DNA of 64,000 nucleotides, from contig NZ_JQNR01000005.1 of assembly GCF_000745345.1 (NCBI RefSeq), positions 1,240,001-1,304,000 of the forward strand. Direction: 5' to 3'. This DNA is from Actinacidiphila yeochonensis CN732 (lineage in GTDB: Bacteria > Actinomycetota > Actinomycetes > Streptomycetales > Streptomycetaceae). Positions 24,810-34,172 of this stretch are shown here, in pieces. Positions within the stretch are counted from its first letter, which is position 1. Every line of letters begins with the position of its first letter. A program made the translations under genes and the position numbers. The notes beneath the pieces were generated by a model, which was not told the DNA's origin, ran no database searches, and saw only the letters and a list, made by a program, of their open reading frames with translations.

Positions 24810-27800
24810 GTGCCGGGCGGAACCGCCGCCGGGCGGCGCGCGGTCGGACGGCGGCTCCGGGAGGCACCGTGGCAGCGGACAAGGCAGCCGGGACAGCCAG
24901 GACGGACGGGACGGGCGGGACGGTCGCCGGGCGCGGGGCCGGGCGCGGGGCCGGCGGACGACCGGGGGCGGGAGCTGGCCGCCGAGCTGGCGCGGGCTGG
25001 GGTGGCCGAGGTGGACACCTCGGTGCGGCGCCGGGCCGAGTACTCCTCGGACGCCTCCAACTACCGCGTGGTCCCCGCCGCCGTGGTCTTCCCGCGCGAC
25101 GCCGCCGAGGCCGAGGCGGTGCTCGACGTGTGCCGCCGCACCGGGGTGCCGCTGACCCCGCGCGGCGCCGGCACGTCGATCGCCGGGAACGCCGTGGGCG
25201 CGGGCGTCGTCATGGACTTCTCCCGGCACATGGGCCGGGTGCTCGCCGTCGACCCCGAGGCGCGCACCGCCGTGGCGGAGCCGGGCGCGGTGCTGGACGC
25301 GGTGAGCGCCGCGGCGGCCCCGTACGGCCTGCGGTTCGGCCCGGACCCGTCCACGCACGCCCGGGCCACCGTCGGCGGAGCCCTGGGCAACAACGCCTGC
25401 GGCGCGCGGGCACTGGCGTACGGGCGGGCCGCCGACAACGTGGTGGAGCTGGACGTGCTGGCCGGCACCGGCAGCCGGCTGACGGCGGCCCGCGGCGCCC
25501 TCGACGGCCCGGGCGGTCCGGGTGGCACGGACGGTCCCCTCGGCGCCCTGGCCGGCCTCGTCCGCGACCGACTCGCCCTCGTCCGGACCGAGTTCGGCCG
25601 CTTCCCGCGCCAGGTGTCGGGCTACTCGCTGGAGCACCTGCTGCCGGAGAACGGCGCCGACCCGGCGCGCTTCCTGGTCGGCACCGAGGGCACCCTCGCG
25701 GTGCTGCTGCGCGCCACCGTGCGGCTGGTGGCGCCGCCCGCGCACACCGCGCTCGCCGTGCTCGGCTACCCCGACATGGCCGCGGCCGCCGACGACACGC
25801 CCGCCCTGCTGCCGCACCACCCCGTCGCCCTGGAGGGCATGGACGCCCGTCTGGTGGAGGTGGTGCGGACCCGGCGCGGCCCGGCCGCCGTGCCCGACGT
25901 GCTGCCGCGCGGCGGCGGCTGGCTCTTCGCCGAGACCGGCGGCACCACCCCGGCCGAGGCCGCCGACGCGGCCCGGCGGCTCGCCGCCGCCGCGGACTGC
26001 GTGGACAGCGCGGTGGTGACCGGCCCCGCGGCCACCGCCCTGTGGCGCATCCGGGAGTCCGGCGCGGGCCTGGGCGGCCGCACCCCGGCCGGGGAGCCGG
26101 CCTGGCCCGGCTGGGAGGACTCCGCGGTGCCGCCCGAACGCCTCGGCGGCTACCTGCGCGAACTCTCCGCCCTGATGCGGCAGCACGGCCTCGACGGCCT
26201 GATGTACGGGCACTTCGGCGACGGCTGCCTGCACTGCCGCATCGACTTCCCGCTCGCCGAACGGCCGCGCGTGCTGAGGGAGTTCCTGCTGGACGCGGCG
26301 GCGCTGGCCCGGCGGCACGGCGGCTCGCTGTCGGGTGAGCACGGCGACGGGCGGGCCCGCTCCGAGCTGCTGCCGTCGATGTACTCCCCGGAGGCGCTGG
26401 CCGCGATGGCCGCCGTCAAGCACGCCTTCGACCCCGGCGACCTGCTCAACCCCGGGGTGGTGGTGCGGCCCCGGCCGCTCGACGCCGACCTGCGGCTGCC
26501 CGCCGCCGGCCGCGTGCCCGGCCGTACCACCCTCGCGCCCGGCCGTACCACCCTTGCGCCCGGCCGTACCACCCTTGCCTACCCGCACGACCGGGGCGAT
26601 TTCGCCGCCGCTGTGCACCGCTGCGTCGGCGTCGGCGCCTGCCGTGCCGACACCACCGGCGCGGGCGGTGTGATGTGCCCCTCCTACCTCGCCACCCGGG
26701 ACGAGAAGGACTCCACCCGGGGCCGGGCCCGGGTGCTCCAGGAGCTCGTCAACGGCACGCTGGTGAAGCCCGACTGGCGGGCGCCGGAGGTCGCCGAGTC
26801 GCTCGACCTGTGCCTGTCGTGCAAGGGCTGCGCGAGCGACTGCCCGGCCGGGGTGGACATGGCGACGTACAAGGCGGAGGCGCTGTACCAGCGCTACCGG
26901 GGGCGGCCGCGCCCCGTCGCGCACTACGCGCTGGGCCGACTGCCGCGCTGGCTGCGGCTGGTGGCGCCGCTCTCCCGTCCGGCCGGGGTGCTGCTGGGCG
27001 TGCCGGGGGTGGCCGCGCTGGTCCGCCGGGCCGCCGGGGTCGACCCGCGCCGGCCGCTGCCGCGCCCGGCCCGCACCCCGTTCCGGCGCTGGTGGGCGGC
27101 GCGCCACCGCGCGGGCGCGGGGACGCCGGTGCTGCTGTGGGCGGACACCTTCACCGACTACCTGGCACCCGGCCCCGGCCACGCAGCCGTCCGCGTCCTG
27201 GAGGCCGCCGGATACCAGGTGCACCTCACGCCCCGGCCGGTGTGCTGCGGGCTGACCTGGCTCACCACCGGCCAACTGGACGGAGCGCGAAGCCAGTTGC
27301 GGCGCACGCTCGACGCACTGGAGGAGGCGCTGGCGGCGGGCTGGCCGATCGTCGGCCTGGAGCCCTCGTGCACGGCGGTGCTGCGGTCCGACGCCGCCGC
27401 CCTGCTGCCCGGCGACCCGCGGGTCGCCCGCGCGGCGGCGGCCACCCGCACCCTCGCCGAGCTGCTGACGGCCACCCCGGGGTGGACCCCGCCGGACCTG
27501 CGCGGGGTCCACGCGGTGGCCCAGCCGCACTGCCACCAGCACGCGGTGCTGGGCTGGGAGGCCGACGCCGAACTGCTGCGCCGGGCCGGGGCGGAGGTGG
27601 TGGCGGTGGGCGGCTGCTGCGGGCTGGCTGGCGACTTCGGCATGGCCAAGGGCCACTACGAGGTGTCGGCGGCGGTGGCCGAGACGGCCCTGCTGCCCGC
27701 CGTCCGGGCCGCCGGGCCGGACGCGGTCCTGCTGGCCGACGGCTTCTCCTGCCGTACCCAACTCGACCACCTGGCCGGACGGAAGGCCCTCCACCTCGCG

Positions 27801-27827
27801 GAACTCCTCGCCTCCCGGCTGCCGTAG
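24810..27827 (+). CDS. fused FAD-linked oxidase / iron-sulfur protein (D-lactate or glycolate dehydrogenase type)
   Basis: The protein of about 1000 aa joins a GlcD-like flavin subunit to a GlcF-like Fe-S subunit. The FAD_binding_4 domain (about 70-290) has VPLTPRGAGTSIAGNAVG and PSTHARATVGGALGNNACG. The FAD-oxidase C-domain ends at HAFDPGDLLNPGVVV. A ferredoxin-like segment then has DLCLSCKGCASDCPAGVDMATYK, and two CCG-type motifs occur, RPVCCGLTWLTTGQ and VGGCCGLAGDFGMAKGHYE. It should oxidise a 2-hydroxy acid at the membrane and pass electrons to quinones. The start is doubtful: the best ribosome site (GGGAGG before GTG 24869) is in a different frame, so an indel within the GC repeats near 24930-24965 is suspected. 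Confidence 0.9.
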   Translation: MPGGTAAGRRAVGRRLREAPWQRTRQPGQPGRTGRAGRSPGAGPGAGPADDRGRELAAELARAGVAEVDTSVRRRAEYSSDASNYRVVPAAVVFPRDAAEAEAVLDVCRRTGVPLTPRGAGTSIAGNAVGAGVVMDFSRHMGRVLAVDPEARTAVAEPGAVLDAVSAAAAPYGLRFGPDPSTHARATVGGALGNNACGARALAYGRAADNVVELDVLAGTGSRLTAARGALDGPGGPGGTDGPLGALAGLVRDRLALVRTEFGRFPRQVSGYSLEHLLPENGADPARFLVGTEGTLAVLLRATVRLVAPPAHTALAVLGYPDMAAAADDTPALLPHHPVALEGMDARLVEVVRTRRGPAAVPDVLPRGGGWLFAETGGTTPAEAADAARRLAAAADCVDSAVVTGPAATALWRIRESGAGLGGRTPAGEPAWPGWEDSAVPPERLGGYLRELSALMRQHGLDGLMYGHFGDGCLHCRIDFPLAERPRVLREFLLDAAALARRHGGSLSGEHGDGRARSELLPSMYSPEALAAMAAVKHAFDPGDLLNPGVVVRPRPLDADLRLPAAGRVPGRTTLAPGRTTLAPGRTTLAYPHDRGDFAAAVHRCVGVGACRADTTGAGGVMCPSYLATRDEKDSTRGRARVLQELVNGTLVKPDWRAPEVAESLDLCLSCKGCASDCPAGVDMATYKAEALYQRYRGRPRPVAHYALGRLPRWLRLVAPLSRPAGVLLGVPGVAALVRRAAGVDPRRPLPRPARTPFRRWWAARHRAGAGTPVLLWADTFTDYLAPGPGHAAVRVLEAAGYQVHLTPRPVCCGLTWLTTGQLDGARSQLRRTLDALEEALAAGWPIVGLEPSCTAVLRSDAAALLPGDPRVARAAAATRTLAELLTATPGWTPPDLRGVHAVAQPHCHQHAVLGWEADAELLRRAGAEVVAVGGCCGLAGDFGMAKGHYEVSAAVAETALLPAVRAAGPDAVLLADGFSCRTQLDHLAGRKALHLAELLASRLP

Positions 27828-27906
27828 CGGTGCCTGGGGCCCGGCACCGGGCGCGGCCGGGCCGCAGCGGAGGCCGGAGGGTGGTCAGCCGACGGCCGGA
27901 GAGCGG

Positions 27907-28539
27907 TCAGCGGACGTCCGGGAGGGTGAACTCCCAGCCCTGGGAGCGCAGTCGGGGGATCAGCTGTTCGACGGCGTCGACGGTCTGGCTGCGGTCGCCG
28001 CCCGCGTCGTGCAGCAGCACCACCGCGCCGGGGTCGACGCCGTCCTCCAGCCGGCGCAGCAGTTCGTCGGCGCCCGGCGGCACCCAGTCCTCCACCGACA
28101 GCCGCCAGCCCAGCGGGACCATGCCCAGCTCGCGGGCGACCCCCGGGGTGCGGCCCCAGTTGCCGTAGGGGGCGCGGAAGTAGGGCACGGGCGTGCCGGG
28201 GACGGCGGCGGAGATCGCGGAGGAGGTCGCCACGAGGTCGGCGCGGACCCGGTCCGCCGACCAGCCGGACATGTCGTCGTGGTGCATGCCGTGGTTGCCC
28301 AGGACGTGGCCGTCGGCGACGATCCGCCGCACCACGTCCGGGTGCCGCAGGACGTGCGCCCCCCACAGGCAGAAGACCGCCGTGACCTCGTGGGCGCGCA
28401 GCACCGACAGCAGCCGCGGGGTGTGGACCGGATGGGGACCGTCGTCGAAGGTCAGGGCCACGGACAGCCCCGGCGCGGTGGTGGAGTCGACGACGGCGGG
28501 CACCTGGTCCGGTAGCCCGTGCGCGCTTGCGGTGGTCAC
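27907..28539 (-). CDS. polysaccharide deacetylase (NodB domain)
   Basis: The 210-aa carbohydrate esterase 4 protein has the canonical NodB motifs in order: TFDDGPH with catalytic and metal Asp, HVLGNHGMHHDDMS with the metal-binding His pair, RAPYGNWG, and the closing LLHD with the catalytic His. It would remove N- or O-acetyl groups from a polysaccharide such as chitin oligomers, xylan or peptidoglycan. No signal peptide is visible from the GTG at 28539 (behind AGGAG), so a cytoplasmic substrate or non-classical export must be considered. It lies 32 bases after the CE1-CBM2 esterase gene on the same strand and is probably co-transcribed with it. Confidence 0.92.
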   Translation of the reverse strand: MTTASAHGLPDQVPAVVDSTTAPGLSVALTFDDGPHPVHTPRLLSVLRAHEVTAVFCLWGAHVLRHPDVVRRIVADGHVLGNHGMHHDDMSGWSADRVRADLVATSSAISAAVPGTPVPYFRAPYGNWGRTPGVARELGMVPLGWRLSVEDWVPPGADELLRRLEDGVDPGAVVLLHDAGGDRSQTVDAVEQLIPRLRSQGWEFTLPDVR

Positions 28540-28571
28540 GGCGGTCTCCTGCGTTCTGGGGGTGGTGCGGG

Positions 28572-30011
28572 TCAGTGGGCCTGGCAGGTGACGGCCAGGC
28601 CGGCGGGGGGCTGGCCGGCGCCGCTGACGGTGTAGCCGAAGGCGGTGCCGGCCCCGGCGGCCACGGTGCCGTTGTAGCTCGCGTTGGTCACGGTGACCTG
28701 GCTTCCGGAGGTGGTCTGGGTGCCGTTCCACAGGCTGGTGATCGTCTGGCCCGAGGGTTGCGTCCACGAGACCGTCCACCCGGACAACGCCGACGTCCCG
28801 GTGTCCGTCACCGTCACCTGTGCCTGGTATCCACCGGTCCACGCGCTCACCGTCTGGTACACCGCCGAACACCCGGCGCTCGGCGGAGTCGTGCCACCGG
28901 TCGTACCTGAGGACGACCCGGCCGTCGTTCCCGACGAGGTTCCGGCGGTCGTTCCGGCGGTCGTGCCGGCGGAGGTTCCGGCCGTCGTGCCGGAGGAGGT
29001 TCCGGCCGTCGTGCCCGCCGTCGTTCCGGCCGTCGTGCCGCCGGTCGTCGTACCGCCGCTGCCGTCGAGGCCGAAGAACGCGATGGCCGCTGCCGCCATG
29101 CCGCTGGTCGGCAGGGTGTGCCCGGCGCCCTGGACGCTGACGCCCTCGACCGGGGCCTGGGTGCCGGCGGAGCCGTAGCGGGTGCGGGTCCAGGTGGACT
29201 GCGGGTGGTCGGTGAGGACCGGGGTCTGGCTCACCCCGAGCACGTTGGTCCACTGCTTGATCTCCTCACCGAAGTTCGGGTAGGAGAGCGTGGTGTCCGC
29301 GGTGCCGTGCCACAGCTGCATGCGCGGCCGGGCGCCGGTGTAGCCCGGGTCGCCGGAGCGGGCCAGATCGCCCCACTCCTGCGCGGTCTTGATCGACTGC
29401 CCGCTGGAGCAGGTGCTGTTCCAGGAGGAGCCGTCGGTGGTGGCGAAGCAGCCGAAGGGCACGCCCATGAAGGCGGCGCCCGCCTTGAAGACGTCCGGGT
29501 AGTCGCCGGCCAGCACGTTGGTCATCATCGCGCCGGAGGAGGCGCCGGTGACGTACACCCGGTCGGCGTCGCCGCCGTAGTGCTGCTCGGTGTAGGTGAC
29601 CATCGACATGATGCCGACCGGGTCGCTGCCGCCGCCGCGGGTGAGGGCCTGCGGTGAGGAGACGTCGAAGCAGCTGCCGCTGCGGGTCGCCGACGGGTAG
29701 ACCACGATGAACCCGTACCGGTCGGCGAGCGAGGCGAACTCGGTGCCGGAGTAGAAGCCGGGGCCGGAGCCGGTGCACTGGTGGACGGCGACGAGGACCG
29801 CCGGGTGCGCGGGCGCGCTGTTCGGGACGTACACGTACATGCGCAGGCCGCTCGGGTTGGCGCCGAAGCCGGTGACCTCGGTCAGTGAGGCGGCGTGCGC
29901 GGTCGTGGGCGAGGTGGCGGTCAGCAGGAACGCGGCCAGCAGCGGCGCGATTCCCGTCAGCAGGACGGCCAGCAGCCGTCCTGCTGGGCTCTTCCCGTTC
30001 TTCCGGAGCAT
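28572..30011 (-). CDS. secreted CE1/PHB-depolymerase-type esterase with CBM2
   Basis: The 479-aa exported enzyme has a signal peptide (LLAVLLTGIAPLLAAFLLTATS...). The esterase domain (about 45-330) has the nucleophile motif VTGASSGAMMTN, an upstream VAVHQCTGSG oxyanion region, and a late QGAGHTLP with the catalytic His. A Thr/Gly/Ser linker of TTAGT(S)SGTTAGT repeats leads to a C-terminal family 2 carbohydrate-binding module (CSAVYQTVSAW..., SGWTVSWTQPSGQ, LWNG). This is the layout of acetylxylan or feruloyl esterases acting on plant cell wall. The ATG at 30011 is preceded by AAGGA. Two CGAA/TTCG palindromes lie upstream. Confidence 0.93.
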   Translation of the reverse strand: MLRKNGKSPAGRLLAVLLTGIAPLLAAFLLTATSPTTAHAASLTEVTGFGANPSGLRMYVYVPNSAPAHPAVLVAVHQCTGSGPGFYSGTEFASLADRYGFIVVYPSATRSGSCFDVSSPQALTRGGGSDPVGIMSMVTYTEQHYGGDADRVYVTGASSGAMMTNVLAGDYPDVFKAGAAFMGVPFGCFATTDGSSWNSTCSSGQSIKTAQEWGDLARSGDPGYTGARPRMQLWHGTADTTLSYPNFGEEIKQWTNVLGVSQTPVLTDHPQSTWTRTRYGSAGTQAPVEGVSVQGAGHTLPTSGMAAAAIAFFGLDGSGGTTTGGTTAGTTAGTTAGTSSGTTAGTSAGTTAGTTAGTSSGTTAGSSSGTTGGTTPPSAGCSAVYQTVSAWTGGYQAQVTVTDTGTSALSGWTVSWTQPSGQTITSLWNGTQTTSGSQVTVTNASYNGTVAAGAGTAFGYTVSGAGQPPAGLAVTCQAH

Positions 30012-30527
30012 GGGTGTCCTTCCGGTCCGCACCTCGTGCCGGGACCCCCGTCGTCCCGGCGCGCGGGCGGTTCTGGGTGGGGGGAACGGCCCGGAGGCCG
30101 TCGAAAGGTTTCGACACCTTCTCGAATGTTTCGGGAACGATAAGCCCGGTGGCGGAGCGCGTCAAGGTTCCTGACGGCCTCGCGTGACCCGCCGGGCGGG
30201 GCGGTGGCCGGGGGCTGCGGGAAGAGTTCGGGAAGGTCGCCCGGAAGACCGCCGGAGCCGGGTGCGGAAAGGGCTGCTCGCGAGGGTGGCGGGCGGCGGC
30301 GGGGCGGCCGGCGGGCTCGCGCACCCGGCGGCGGACGCGCGCCGGACGGCTGCGCGGGTCGCGAATTTTCGCCGCGCTTTCGTTAAGTTCCGGCGCCGGT
30401 AGGGAACGTGGTATCAGCAGTCAGCGGCCCGACCGTGAACCCGCGCTGGGGAAAAGGGCGTTCGGCCGACTGCTCCCGGGTGCGCCTCGGGCCGCGGCGC
30501 TGCGGCCAGGGGCGCACCCGGGATGCT
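30012..30527. other. upstream region of the esterase operon
   Basis: About 515 bases with no gene. Besides the palindromes at 30100-30133 it contains GCGAA-TT-TTCGC at 30361-30372, another CGAA/TTCG element. AT content is locally raised there, consistent with regulatory DNA. Confidence 0.6.
30100..30133. promoter_or_regulatory. CGAAA/TTTCG palindromes upstream of the esterase
   Basis: GTCGAAA-GG-TTTCGAC (30100-30115) is a perfect 7-2-7 inverted repeat, followed by CGAA-TGT-TTCG (30123-30133). Such palindromes are known, from memory, upstream of Streptomyces xylan- and cellulose-degradation genes, where LacI-type repressors bind. The position, about 90-120 bases before the ATG, fits a promoter operator. 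Confidence 0.7.
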
Positions 30528-32108
30528 TCAGCGGGAGCCGGTCAGGAGAGCGGTGGCCGCGCGGGCGGTGGGCCAGGAGTCGCCGTAGGTGAAGACCGCG
30601 CGGCGGGCCGCCGGGATGTCGTCCGGGCCGCTGGGCCAGCCGAGGCACAGCACGACGGCGTCCGGGTGCAGGGCCAGTTGGCGGTCCAGCTCGGCCGCCT
30701 CCAGCGGGTCGGTCCGGGGGGTGCCGGTGACCAGCACGTCCACCGGGAGGTCGTCACCCGGGCGGGGTCCGGCGGCCGGGGGAGCGGTGGCGGCCGCGAG
30801 GTCGGCGGCGTCGGCGCGGCCCTCGGAGCCGGTGGTGGGTGCGAACACCGCGTCCACCACCGTGCCCGGCAGTGCCTCGGCCAGCGCCCGCAGGGTCAGC
30901 CCGGACAGCCGCCCGGAGGCGATGTTCCGGCGCCGCCGCACGTCCACGACACGGACCTCGCCGCGCAGCGTCCCCGCGACCTCGCCGCGCACCCGCAGTG
31001 CCTGCCGGGCGGCGGCGTACTCCGCCCAGTCGGGCTCGCGCCGCTGGGCGCACCACGTGGTCAGCCGGCGCACCCGCGCCGCCGCCTCCGCCAGCCGCCG
31101 CCGCGGCAGCCGGCCGTCGGCGACGGCCGCCACGACCTCGTCGGCCGTGGTCCGGAAGATCTCCTCGTCCGTGCCCGTGGCGCCCGCGCCCGGCCCCGGG
31201 TTGCCCAGGCACACCAGGTCGACGCCGGCGGCCAGGGCCGCGACCGTGCCGCCGGCCAGGCCGAGCGTCTCGGTGACCGCCCGCATGTCCATGGCGTCGG
31301 AGACGATGACGCCGTCGAAGCCCAGGTCCTCGCGGAGCAGCCCCAGCACGGCCGGGCTCACCGTCGCCATCCGGTCGTCCAGCGCCGGGAAGACGATGTG
31401 CGAGGTCATCACCGCGTGCACGCCCGCGGCCACGGCGGCGGCGAACGGCGGCAGGTCCCGGGCCCGCAGGGTCGGCAGGTCCACGGTGACGACCGGCAGG
31501 CCGACGTGCGAGTCCACCGAGGTGTCGCCGTGCCCGGGGAAGTGCTTGGCGCAGGCCGCCACGCCCTCGTCCTGGAACGCCCTGACGAACTCCACCGAGT
31601 GCGTCGCGACCACGTCCGGGTCCGAGCCGAAGGAGCGCACCCCGATGACCGGGTTGGCCGGGTTGGAGTTGACGTCCAGCACCGGGGCCAGCGCCATGTC
31701 GACGCCCGCGGCCCGTACGTCGCGGGCGATGTTGCGGGCCACCGCCCGGGTCAGCTCGGGGTCGCCGGCGCTGCCGAGCACCGCCGCGCCGACGTGCGGG
31801 GAGCCCGCGCGCACGTGCAGGCGGGAGACGGCGCCGCCCTCCTCGTCCATCGCGATCAGCACCTCGCCGGCCGCGTGGACGGCCTCCGACAGCCGCGCGG
31901 TCTGCTCCGCGGATTCGAGGTTGTGCCCGAAGTAGCAGACGCTGCCGAGGCCCCCGGCCAGCGCGTCGAGCAGCCATCGCGGCGGCTCCGTGCCGTCGAA
32001 CCCCGGCATGAGTACGGCGTACGCCAGCCGGCGCAGCTCCCGCGCCTCCTCGTCCATGCTCTCGACACCCTCCGGGTCCACCGGGGCCTCCGGGTCCACC
32101 GGGTTCAT
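30528..32108 (-). CDS. nagZ: GH3 beta-N-acetylglucosaminidase, NagZ type
   Basis: The 526-aa cytoplasmic glycosidase has no signal peptide. It has the bacterial NagZ signature KHFPGHGDTSVDSH, whose Asp/His pair is the acid/base dyad, and a nucleophile Asp in GVIVSDAMDM. A C-terminal domain of about 170 residues, longer than in Gram-negative NagZ, carries PRRRLAEAAARV and VVLCLGWPSGPDD. It removes GlcNAc from GlcNAc-(anhydro)MurNAc or muropeptides imported by the adjacent ABC transporter. The ATG at 32108 follows GGAGGG; a GTG 24 bases upstream is possible. It is the last gene after the three transporter genes on the same strand, separated by about 250 bases. Confidence 0.9.
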   Translation of the reverse strand: MNPVDPEAPVDPEGVESMDEEARELRRLAYAVLMPGFDGTEPPRWLLDALAGGLGSVCYFGHNLESAEQTARLSEAVHAAGEVLIAMDEEGGAVSRLHVRAGSPHVGAAVLGSAGDPELTRAVARNIARDVRAAGVDMALAPVLDVNSNPANPVIGVRSFGSDPDVVATHSVEFVRAFQDEGVAACAKHFPGHGDTSVDSHVGLPVVTVDLPTLRARDLPPFAAAVAAGVHAVMTSHIVFPALDDRMATVSPAVLGLLREDLGFDGVIVSDAMDMRAVTETLGLAGGTVAALAAGVDLVCLGNPGPGAGATGTDEEIFRTTADEVVAAVADGRLPRRRLAEAAARVRRLTTWCAQRREPDWAEYAAARQALRVRGEVAGTLRGEVRVVDVRRRRNIASGRLSGLTLRALAEALPGTVVDAVFAPTTGSEGRADAADLAAATAPPAAGPRPGDDLPVDVLVTGTPRTDPLEAAELDRQLALHPDAVVLCLGWPSGPDDIPAARRAVFTYGDSWPTARAATALLTGSR

Positions 32109-32357
32109 CAGGCCCTCCGCCTCGACCGCCACGTCCCGCGTCCTTTGCTGTCTGCCGCTGTCTTCGTTGTTCGCTGTTCGCGTTCGCTGTCCGCGTGCTG
32201 TCCGCCGACCGCCGGCCGGACGGTACCGCGCCGTCCGACCGGGACGCCGCAGCCGCGGTCCTGACGGGTACTCCGCCGATCCGGCGCCGGACCGGGGCAC
32301 GGCCCCGCGGCGGTGCCCCTGCCGGGGACCCGCCGCGGGGCCGTGGCGCCTGTGCCG

Positions 32358-33197
32358 CTACTTCACCGCGCCCGCCACCAGGCCGACGGTGAGCTTGCGC
32401 TGGGCCAGTACGAAGACCACCACGACCGGCAGCGTGACCAGGGTGGACGCCGCCATCAGGCCGCCCCAGTCGTTGGTGTTCTGGCCGAGGAACTCCGCCA
32501 GGCCGACGCCCACCGTCATCTGGCTCTGGTCGGAGAGGAAGGTCAGCGCGAAGGTGAACTCCTCCCACGCCAGCACGAAGGCGAACGCGGCGGTGGCCAC
32601 CAGCCCGGGCACCACCAGCGGAAGCAGCACCGAGCGGAACATCCGGAACCACGAGCAGCCGTCCAGGTACGCGGCCTCCTCCAGCTCCACCGGCACGGCG
32701 GCCACGAACCCGCGCAGGTTCCAGATCGCGAACGGCAGCGAGAACGCGGTGTAGACGATCGCCAGCCCCAGCAGCGAGTTGAGCATCCGCATGTCCTTCA
32801 TCTGCAGGAACAGCGGGATGACCAGCGCCTCGGCCGGCAGCATCTGCACGACCAGGATCAGCACCAGCACCGTGGTGCGCAGCCGGAACCGGAACCGGGC
32901 CATGGCCACCGCGCCCAGCAGCGCCAGCAGGCAGGTGGCGACGACCACGATCACCGTGACGATCGCGGAGTTGAGCATGTAGTGGCCGAAGCCGCCGGAG
33001 GCACCCGGCTTCAGCGCCTTCGTGAAGTGGCTGAACGTGAAGTGCGTCGGGAACAGGCTGTCGGTGCCCGAGGCGGCCCGGCCGTTGAAGGCCGTGGACA
33101 GCATGAACCACACCGGGAACAGCGTGAAGAGCAGGACGGCGGCCGCACCGGTGTACTTGCCGACGACACCGGCGGTCGAGGAGCGTCGTGCGCTCAT
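32358..33197 (-). CDS. carbohydrate ABC transporter permease (MalG type)
   Basis: The 279-aa inner-membrane permease has six predicted spans and the coupling-loop signature EEAAYLDGCSWFRMFRSVLLPLV (EAAxxDG), which contacts an ATPase. No ATPase gene is in the operon; streptomycete sugar importers normally borrow the shared MsiK. The ATG at 33197 overlaps the previous gene's stop (ATGA) and follows GAGGAGGAG, so translation is coupled. Confidence 0.94.
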   Translation of the reverse strand: MSARRSSTAGVVGKYTGAAAVLLFTLFPVWFMLSTAFNGRAASGTDSLFPTHFTFSHFTKALKPGASGGFGHYMLNSAIVTVIVVVATCLLALLGAVAMARFRFRLRTTVLVLILVVQMLPAEALVIPLFLQMKDMRMLNSLLGLAIVYTAFSLPFAIWNLRGFVAAVPVELEEAAYLDGCSWFRMFRSVLLPLVVPGLVATAAFAFVLAWEEFTFALTFLSDQSQMTVGVGLAEFLGQNTNDWGGLMAASTLVTLPVVVVFVLAQRKLTVGLVAGAVK

Positions 33198-34171
33198 CCG
33201 ATCTCCTCCTCTCGGAACAGCACCCGCAGGTAGACCGCGGTGATGGCCAGCAGCAGCAGCGTCAGCAGCACGGCGATGGCCGCGCCGAGCCCGTACTGGT
33301 TCTGGTTGATGGCCTTCATGTACGACCACACGCCCAGGTTGAGCACGTCCGGGTTGGTGCCGGAGCCGCCGGGCATCAGGTAGATCTGCGTGAAGACCTT
33401 GAAGTCCCAGATCGTGGAGAGGACCGTCACCACGGCGAAGACCGGGCGCAGCACCGGCACGGTGATCTGCCAGAACCGCTGCCAGGCGGTGGTGCCGTCC
33501 AGCCGGGCCGCCTCGTACAGCTCCTGCGGGACCGTGGTCATGCCCGCGAAGAGGGTGACGGCCACGAACGGGTAGCTGTGGTGGATCACGTTCAGCTCGG
33601 CGATGGCGTAGAACGACAGCCGGTTCGTGAACCAGTTGTAGCCGTCCGGGCCGAGCAGCCCGGCGCCCTGGAGGGCGTGCCGCACCACCCCGGAGTCCGG
33701 GTCGAAGATCCACATCCACACGTAGGTGCCGGTGACGGCGGGCAGCGCCCACGCCACCAGCGCGGCGCCGATGACCGCGGCCCGCATCCGCCGGCCGAGG
33801 TGCTGGAGCAGCAGCGCCACCAGGGTGCCGACGCCGACCGTGCCGGCCACCGCGACCACGGCGAACAGCACCGTGTTGGGCAGCACCGTCTTCCACAGGT
33901 AGTCGCCGGAGACGGCCTCGCGGTAGTTGTCCAGGCCGACGAAGCGCGGGTGGCCGGAGATGATCTCCTTGAGCCCGTACTCCTGGAAGGACAGGTAGAC
34001 CACGCGGATGATCGGGTAGAGCAGCAGCGCGGCGATCACCGCCAGCGGCGCGGCCAGCAGCAGCCAGGGCCGCAGCCGCACGAGCAGCGAGGGGCCGCGC
34101 CGGGCCGGGCGGCGCGCCTCACCCGCGGCTGCGGGGAGAGGGCGCGTGCCGGCCGCGGAGACGTCCTCCAC
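33194..34171 (-). CDS. carbohydrate ABC transporter permease (MalF type)
   Basis: The 325-aa permease has a 25-residue basic N-terminal tail, six spans, and the EAARLDGTTAWQRFWQITVPVL coupling loop. It pairs with the downstream permease to form the channel for the lipoprotein-delivered sugar. The start lies one base after the binding-protein stop, and its own stop overlaps the next start by four bases. Confidence 0.94.
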   Translation of the reverse strand: MEDVSAAGTRPLPAAAGEARRPARRGPSLLVRLRPWLLLAAPLAVIAALLLYPIIRVVYLSFQEYGLKEIISGHPRFVGLDNYREAVSGDYLWKTVLPNTVLFAVVAVAGTVGVGTLVALLLQHLGRRMRAAVIGAALVAWALPAVTGTYVWMWIFDPDSGVVRHALQGAGLLGPDGYNWFTNRLSFYAIAELNVIHHSYPFVAVTLFAGMTTVPQELYEAARLDGTTAWQRFWQITVPVLRPVFAVVTVLSTIWDFKVFTQIYLMPGGSGTNPDVLNLGVWSYMKAINQNQYGLGAAIAVLLTLLLLAITAVYLRVLFREEEIG

Positions 34172-34172
34172 G

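Noticed and set aside
30408-32264. 618-codon plus-strand frame opposite nagZ
   Set aside because: It is antisense to a gene with complete GH3 catalytic motifs; no independent support.
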